Assembly: GCF_007565055.1 (NCBI RefSeq)
Contig: NC_044559.1
Coordinates: 36,381,546 to 36,445,545 of the forward strand
Reading direction: 5' to 3'
DNA: 64,000 nucleotides
Source: Rhinopithecus roxellana
Taxonomy: Eukaryota > Chordata > Mammalia > Primates > Cercopithecidae
The translations under genes and the position numbers were made by a program. Below the pieces are notes generated by a model that was not told the DNA's origin, did no database searches, and was given only the letters and a program-made list of their open reading frames with translations. This document shows, piece by piece, positions 58,683 through 64,000 of this stretch. Every line of letters starts with the position of its first letter. The stretch's first letter is position 1.

Positions 58683-58705
58683 AGGTTGATGCAAAAGTAA
58701 TTGTG
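58683..58705. mobile_element. Single terminal repeat of a MADE1/Hsmar1-type mariner element
   Basis: AGGTTGATGCAAAAGTAATT followed by GTG matches the terminal inverted repeat of MADE1, the 80-bp palindromic mariner derivative, with about two differences. Only one arm is present; the other arm is missing. It lies within L1 sequence. Confidence 0.75.
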
Positions 58706-59157
58706 AAATATGTGACCTTTATTGTGTTAAAGCCTGGAGCCTGACAATGCAGGGACTAGTTTGGTAGTGGGATGAGTCTGGATTCTGATACTGCATTGGC
58801 CAGCATGGAGCTTGGGACTGTGGGGTCGTGCCTGGCCCCAGGTTCAGAGAGGCAGGCCTGATGCTGCCATCCAATGAAAAGTTGAGTGCTTATTTCATTC
58901 TTCTTCCCTGACTTGCGGATATCTTGCTCAGTGTTGTGCTGCTTGGACTTGTGGGAGAGGTAATATGGATAATGTTGAACTGGCTTTTCTACCCTCTTCA
59001 ATGCATTTTTTTTTTTTTTTTTGGACTGCAGTAAGGTGGTATAATCTCTTGCTTGGATTCCTTAGCTTTTGGGAAGGTATTTTCATGCATGGATAGTTTT
59101 TCAAATGGATGTTTCTATGAGAAATGAACACTAGAAAGTCTTATTCCACTATCTTCC

Positions 59158-61499
59158 TAACATTACTCCTCTAGAGTTTTTTTTGTTTTTTTAATCCAGA
59201 TATGTGGGGGTTTTAGTAGAGTTTTATTTGTTTATTATTCATTTTTGACTTAATTGTATTGTCATCAGGACCCATTTTTTGATACTATTTTTAGGAATTT
59301 GTTGCAGTAATCTTCATTTGCTAATGGCAAGTTAAATATTTTAAATGATTTATATATGCTGGTTTTTAAAAACAAGGAATTGATGAACATAAAATTTAGG
59401 CTAGTGGCTACTTCTGGTAGGAAGAGGCAGTAAGATAGATTAAGGGAGCAACACACAGATCGATACAAGTGGTAGCATTAGAAATCTAGTCCTTAAATTA
59501 GATAGTTTAATTATCCCATTATATAAATTACCAACCATTTTATAAGCAGAAAATGTACATTCCACTTAAAATCACCACCATAATCTTTTGTCTTCACAAA
59601 AATAATAAGCAATATTTACGTTTTTTTCAGATTTTTTCTTATATAGATGCAATTTATATCATTCCTAAGCAAGACATAGAGTATAATCAAAATACAATAG
59701 TTTTCTCTGTCACTGACCTTTTAAAATGTATTCAGTGCAATACATTTTTCCCTTGATCTTGTATGAAATCTCAGGCTCACTCTTAGTTAATATAAGGAAC
59801 TCCAGAGAAATTAATTTGCAAACATGTGTAAATAAATAATTAAAATTATCTAGATCAGATAAAAGTAAGAACTCTGAACATATTTTGAAGCCAAATTTTC
59901 TCTTTTCCTCCATTCTGTATGTTCTTTCATTCTTAACATAGGATTTTCCTCCTTTCCTGGCTCAATAATTTTTTTATCTTTCTAGGGGAGAGGAGAAAAT
60001 TACAGTCTTATGTGTGAAGAATAGTTCTCATATTTAGTTAAGGTCCTCTATGTGAGAGATGCACAATGGCTGATCCATTCTCACATAGGTGTCTTTGGGT
60101 TCTCTTCTGAGTCTTGACCTTTCTAGATGCAATTCTTATGATGTGTGGGAGACACATACTTTCTTCCTGTTCTAGCAACTTTTACTTCGGTTTTCAGTTG
60201 AAGTCCTCCAGTGCTTCCAGACAGTCCTCTTGGTCAGAATATTAAGTAGATGCTGGCTAGCTGGAAGAAATATACTTTCTTTTTCTTGACTTCAGTGTTA
60301 GTACAAATGCTTCCTAAAAGTAACTGTTTCTATTTGTCCTTCTACCTCAGTTAAATAGCCATAGCTGTTCACACCTAATTCAAAATTTCCTCTAATTTGC
60401 AACCTCGATTTTAAGGGGTCCCACAGCAGACTCTTCAAAAACTTCTGTGAAGTCCCACTCATTAGGCTTGTGTAAGAGGACAGACAACCACTTCCTTGGC
60501 AGGCAGAAGACTGGATTACTAACACTGAAGTGGGCTTTTCTGATAATCCTCATCCAGTCTTTCCGCCTTTCACTCTTTTTGCCTCTTTTATTGACTCTAT
60601 CAGATTCAAAGATTACTGGTTTTGAACTTTTGTTTTAGTCTCTTCTTTTGAAAATGTTCATATTGGTCTTATACTTCACTTAGGTATACAGTATCTATTT
60701 TCTTTCAGAGACTCAATTGAACTACCAATATGATTATCTGGTTACATTTGTTTGCATTTATTAATTCATTAGCATATATGTTAGAGTTACTATTGATATT
60801 GGAAGAAAAATAATGAAAAAGTTGAACATTGGGAAATTTTGACTCATTCACTTAATTTTATGTGTCTATACAATTCAGGAAAAGGTCATATCATTTCATT
60901 TTTGTCAATAGAATGGTTTAGCTAACTGGCAGTGTACAAGAACAGCAGTAGTTCTCGTTAGGTGTTTTTGAAAGGATTACTGACACCATCAGCCTTGTCA
61001 CTTTACGATGTGTTATTGGATTGGAGAATGAATTGTAACCTAGAAATACTGAAGGCAAAGATATCTGCTATGTGATTATATTGTTGTCAGTAAAAGAAAG
61101 TGGATGAAAATACTTTGTGGTGGCTGTTAGAATGAAAAGAAGGGGTCAGATACAAGAGAGATTATACATGTAGCAATTAAAATCTACCAATTGACTGGAT
61201 GTTGCACACAATAAAGTGTGAGGTTTATGTCCTAAATAATTGAACAGTGCTCTTTAAGAAAGGATTGCAAAGTAAGAGAAGGAGACAAGTTTATATGTAC
61301 CAAATTAATCATGCAACTTTTACAGAATGGAAAGTTTCATCTAGTACTCTAAAAGGATGAACTAAAAGGATACTCTAAAAGGATGAGGATGATCTCAGAA
61401 GCTTAAAAGGGTGAATTTAGAGGAAATAAATAGATGTTCTTTTTTAAAACACAATTTGTAGCTATATTTGTATTATTCTTAGCAGTATCTTAGCAGTAG
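59158..61499. other. Intron, no certain feature
   Basis: About 2.3 kb of moderately AT-rich sequence. The stretch 59950-60720 is less AT-rich and may be an unrecognised old repeat (see findings). A small direct repeat CTCTAAAAGGATGA lies at about 61349 and 61372. No exon or RNA gene recognised. Confidence 0.5.
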
Positions 61500-61740
61500 T
61501 AATAACAGTAGAAGTAATACCTGCCAATTATTAAGTGCTCAATATGTGTTAGGTGTCTTAAATTACATTACCTCATTTAATTTTCACATCAATCCTGAAA
61601 GCTAAGTGCTGTTATTCTTCTTTTACAGATGAAGAAATTTAGCATAAACAGATTAAGTTAATTGTCCAAGGTCATATAGTGATTTTAGATGTAAATTTTA
61701 AAGTCAAGCTGTTTGAGTCCAAAGCTCTTGCACTAACGCT
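61500..61740 (-). mobile_element. MIR SINE relic, antisense
   Basis: TTATTAAGTGCTCAATATGTG, then CTCATTTAATTTTCACATC, TTTTACAGATGAAGAAATTT, CAAGGTCATATAGTGATTTT and TTTGAGTCCAAAGCTCTTGC follow the MIR consensus in reverse over about 230 bp, the best MIR match in the right half of the window. Confidence 0.85.
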
Positions 61741-62055
61741 TTGAAACTCACTTTATTAAAGAAATATACCAAAATAAAAATGGAGAGAAGCCCAAAGAAG
61801 AATTAGATAAATACTTAGATCCATAGTAGACTTCAGGATATCCCCAAAAGACTTTAAGGAATTTCACAAAATTTTCAGAAAAGTGAATTTACTTCCATTT
61901 AATTAAAAATAATTTATACTATCTGGTAACCTTAGTTTTTGGATGGCATGAGGAAGTTACAGGACATAAAAATAAGGTAATAATAATACTTGAGATGTGA
62001 AATGTGCATGTTTGTGATATAGAATATTCAATATCATTTTGGTTTTGACTTACAG
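61741..62055 (+). other. ATRNL1: Intron end with splice acceptor
   Basis: Unique sequence ending in the acceptor TTTTGGTTTTGACTTACAG, with AG at 62054-62055, directly before the second coding exon. Confidence 0.8.
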
Positions 62056-62149
62056 CTTGTACATGCAGTGGCCATGCAAATATCTGTCATCTGCACACAG
62101 GAAAATGTTTCTGCACAACTAAAGGAATAAAAGGTGACCAATGTCAATT
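62056..62149 (+). CDS. ATRNL1: ATRNL1 exon: second laminin-type EGF-like module, N-terminal part
   Basis: A 94-bp internal exon: two bases completing the split alanine codon, 30 full codons, and two bases (TT) of a split codon, probably leucine. The residues open C-T-C-S-G-H-A and show six cysteines (exon residues 1, 3, 10, 17, 19 and 29 counted from the first Cys), the start of a second LE module that continues in the next exon outside the window. G-K-C-F-C-T-T-K-G is shared with attractin, while S-G-H-A-N-I-C-H-L-H marks the attractin-like 1 paralogue as I remember it. Donor GTAAGTAAG starts at 62150. The exon is phase-compatible with the 3233-3370 exon. Confidence 0.92.
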
Positions 62150-62261
62150 GTAAGTAAGAATGACATTTTAGAACTTTTGTGGATTGAATTTGTGTTGTTG
62201 AAGTAATTTTTATGTTTTACTTTTTAAATTAGTGTTGTGCTAGTTAGGCATACCTTTATTA
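62150..62261 (+). other. ATRNL1: Start of next intron
   Basis: Donor site and short unique intronic sequence before the next L1 fragment. Confidence 0.85.
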
Positions 62262-62755
62262 CAAATTTTAACTTTTATTTTAGATTTGAGGGTACACGTG
62301 CAGGTTTTTAACGTGGGTATATTGCATGATGCTGAGGTTTGGGATATGATTGATCCCATCATCGAGATAATGTGCATAGTACCCAATAGATAATTTTAAA
62401 GTGCTTTCTCTCCTTCCTGCCTCTCTCTCTCTAGTAGTTCCCAGTGTCTGTTGTTCCCATCTTTATGTCCCTATGTACCAATATTTAGCTCCCACTTAGA
62501 AACAAAAACATGTGGTATTTGGTTTTCTGTTCCTACGTTAATTTGGTTAGGATAATGTATCCATGTTGCAGAGGATGTGATTTCATGTTTCATGGCTGTG
62601 TAGTATTCCGTGGTATATGTGGACCACATTTTCTTTATCCAGTCCACTGCTGATGGGCTTTTAGGTTGATTCCCTGTCCTTGCTATTGTGAATAGTGCTG
62701 CAGTGAACATATAGGTGCATGTGTCTTTTTGGTAGAATGATTTATTTTCCTTTGA
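62262..62755 (-). mobile_element. 5'-truncated L1 3' end, antisense
   Basis: AGATTTGAGGGTACACGTGC and GCAGGTTTTTAACGTGGGTA, then ATATTTAGCTCCCACTTAG and CCTTGCTATTGTGAATAGTG, are reverse L1 3'UTR and ORF2 C-terminal sequence. Truncated within the ORF2 end. It begins about 110 bp past the donor site of the second exon. Confidence 0.9.
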
Positions 62756-64000
62756 GAATTTACTTGCACCTAATGAATTCTCTTTAAAAATTAAACCTTT
62801 TAAATAACAATTTTGTGGAGGCTTTAAAACAAACCCATAGAACGTGTTATCTTTTGCATTTCTAGAAAAAGAAGCATTCTTAATCTTGTGTATCAAATCT
62901 ACATTGTTATCTTAACACTTTTCTTTCACATTATACCTAATATAATGTCTCTGTCCTTCTTTTTTCAGTCATTTATTATTAATTCTGATAATTCTTGTCC
63001 TTTAACCCTTTCAGCTGGTTCCTTATGTTCATCTTCCTCTCTTTTCTCTGTTCTTTCAGTAAGCAGGAACCCACTATTGCTACTCTCCTGTCTGTACTTT
63101 CATGAATGATTTTTGTCTTAGCATTTAGTTGTTATTCTAAAATTTTATTTTCCTTCAAAAATTAACTTTAAAAGGCAACATTTTAGGCTATTTAAATTGT
63201 TTTTTATTTTTCTGGTTTATGTGTATTATTAAAATCAAATTTTTATGGTTTTGAATTATATGTGTACAAATGCATGTTTATATTAGGTATATATGTACTG
63301 TATTTGACACAAATAATAAATCCCAACCATAATAATTACAGAAACATAGGGAAAGTTTAATAAAGAATTCTTCAAAACTATAAATATATAAAAACTTATA
63401 CCTAGAGTCTATTAAGCATGGAAAATGATCCTTTTATTTTTATTTAAAATAAATATATTGTTGTAGAGTTATCCTAAATATTTCAAGTTAGGTGATTATG
63501 TCTTTGCCTGACCACCTAAGTATTACAGATTTTCAAATTCAGACAAGGTAAGCACAATCAGTTTTTATTCCTTCTCTATAGTCTCTGAAGTTAAATACAA
63601 GTTCACAGCAAAAGATCTTGGTGAAATTCCTATTAAGGAAGGCCATTTTGGTCTTAAAACCAATGAAATTAAATCATAATCTTCTGTTCTAAGATCAAGG
63701 ATGCTGCTAATACTTTGCAACACTAAAGCTTGATTATAAGTAAGGCCAACTTCATGGGCATGTGGCCTGTGAATTTATACAGATTCCCACACTTACAAGG
63801 GCAACACATTTCATTTAGTGCTCTGTTATCACAGTCTTGAAATTCTTAATAACTTTTAAACAAGAACTCTACATTCTTCTTTCACGCAATCCTCTCCTAT
63901 TCCCTCAAATTATGTATTAATAGCAGGTTCTGGTTATAAGTAATGTTTCTTTTGATTAACTTCTATTAAATATGTTGGTTGGATAGCAGTGTGCAGCAAT
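62756..64000. other. Intron to window end, no recognised feature
   Basis: AT-rich unique sequence up to the edge. No exon or repeat recognised. Confidence 0.5.

Larger units (their letters stand above)
56225..59157 (-). mobile_element. Old L1, antisense, internally deleted, with nested Alu
   Basis: Starts in the 3'UTR (TATATGTTTGTGGGGTAAAA near 56258), continues through ORF2 (to about 58680, GTATGATGTTAGCTGTGGGC), then at about 58735 jumps to sequence that ends with the L1 5' terminal block (GCATGGATAGTTTTTCAAAT near 59087, CTATTCC... TCTTCCTAAC near 59150) also seen at 13710-13795 and 1320-1395. So the N-terminal ORF2 and ORF1 regions are missing. The 58735-59000 piece is assigned to the 5'UTR with lower certainty. 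Confidence 0.6.

Noticed and set aside
58683..58705. miR-548-type microRNA gene
   Set aside because: Only one MADE1 arm is present, so the hairpin needed for a precursor cannot form.
62471..62896. Candidate gene on the minus strand near the second exon
   Set aside because: It is the ORF2 C-terminal end of a truncated L1.

Overview
The window is primate nuclear DNA, almost certainly human or a great ape. It is dense in Alu elements, LINE-1 (from old L1M-like copies to younger L1PA-like ones), MIR and L2 relics, hAT-type DNA transposon remnants and a MaLR LTR retrotransposon. It has no operons or prokaryote-style genes, and nearly all its open reading frames fall inside repeats.

Only two stretches look like host coding sequence, both on the + strand: an exon at 3233-3370 and an exon at 62056-62149. 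Together they encode adjacent laminin-type EGF-like modules that I recognise as attractin-like 1 (ATRNL1), in the part of the ectodomain just before the transmembrane segment. The first exon ends with one base of a split codon and the second begins with the other two (G|CT, alanine), so the join is in frame. They are separated by a phase-1 intron of about 58.7 kb with GT..AG ends. The sequence before 3233 and after 62149 belongs to the flanking introns.

The intron is a layered retroelement deposit. From left to right: a nearly full-length old L1 (5074-13795, minus) carrying a hAT element, an Alu and microsatellites; an L1M tail (to 15060); a MIR split by an Alu; a second long L1 (16895-23662, minus) with two Alus and a hAT relic; a mostly unique block (23663-29358) with L2/MIR relics and an AT palindrome; an old L1 (30285-38007, minus) that received a complete MaLR provirus (30743-34206), which itself received a twin-primed L1; a GAA/TTC-type triplet tract (36759-37045); a full-length L1PA-like element (38008-44185, minus) with dead ORFs; an L1M (45790-48750); a sense-oriented twin-primed L1PA (48751-51320) broken by a truncated Alu; another L1M with a solitary LTR (54249-54820); and a last L1 (56225-59157). 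About 2.9 kb of undistinguished intron then leads to the second exon.

I did not find a new gene system. The best leads are the possible antisense promoter of the full-length L1, which points toward the downstream ATRNL1 exon, the long (TTC)29 tract, the three near-identical L1 3' ends in direct orientation within 6.5 kb, two clean twin-priming events, and an inverted duplication inside a MIR. Repeat family names come from memory of consensus sequences; boundaries without target-site duplications are approximate.
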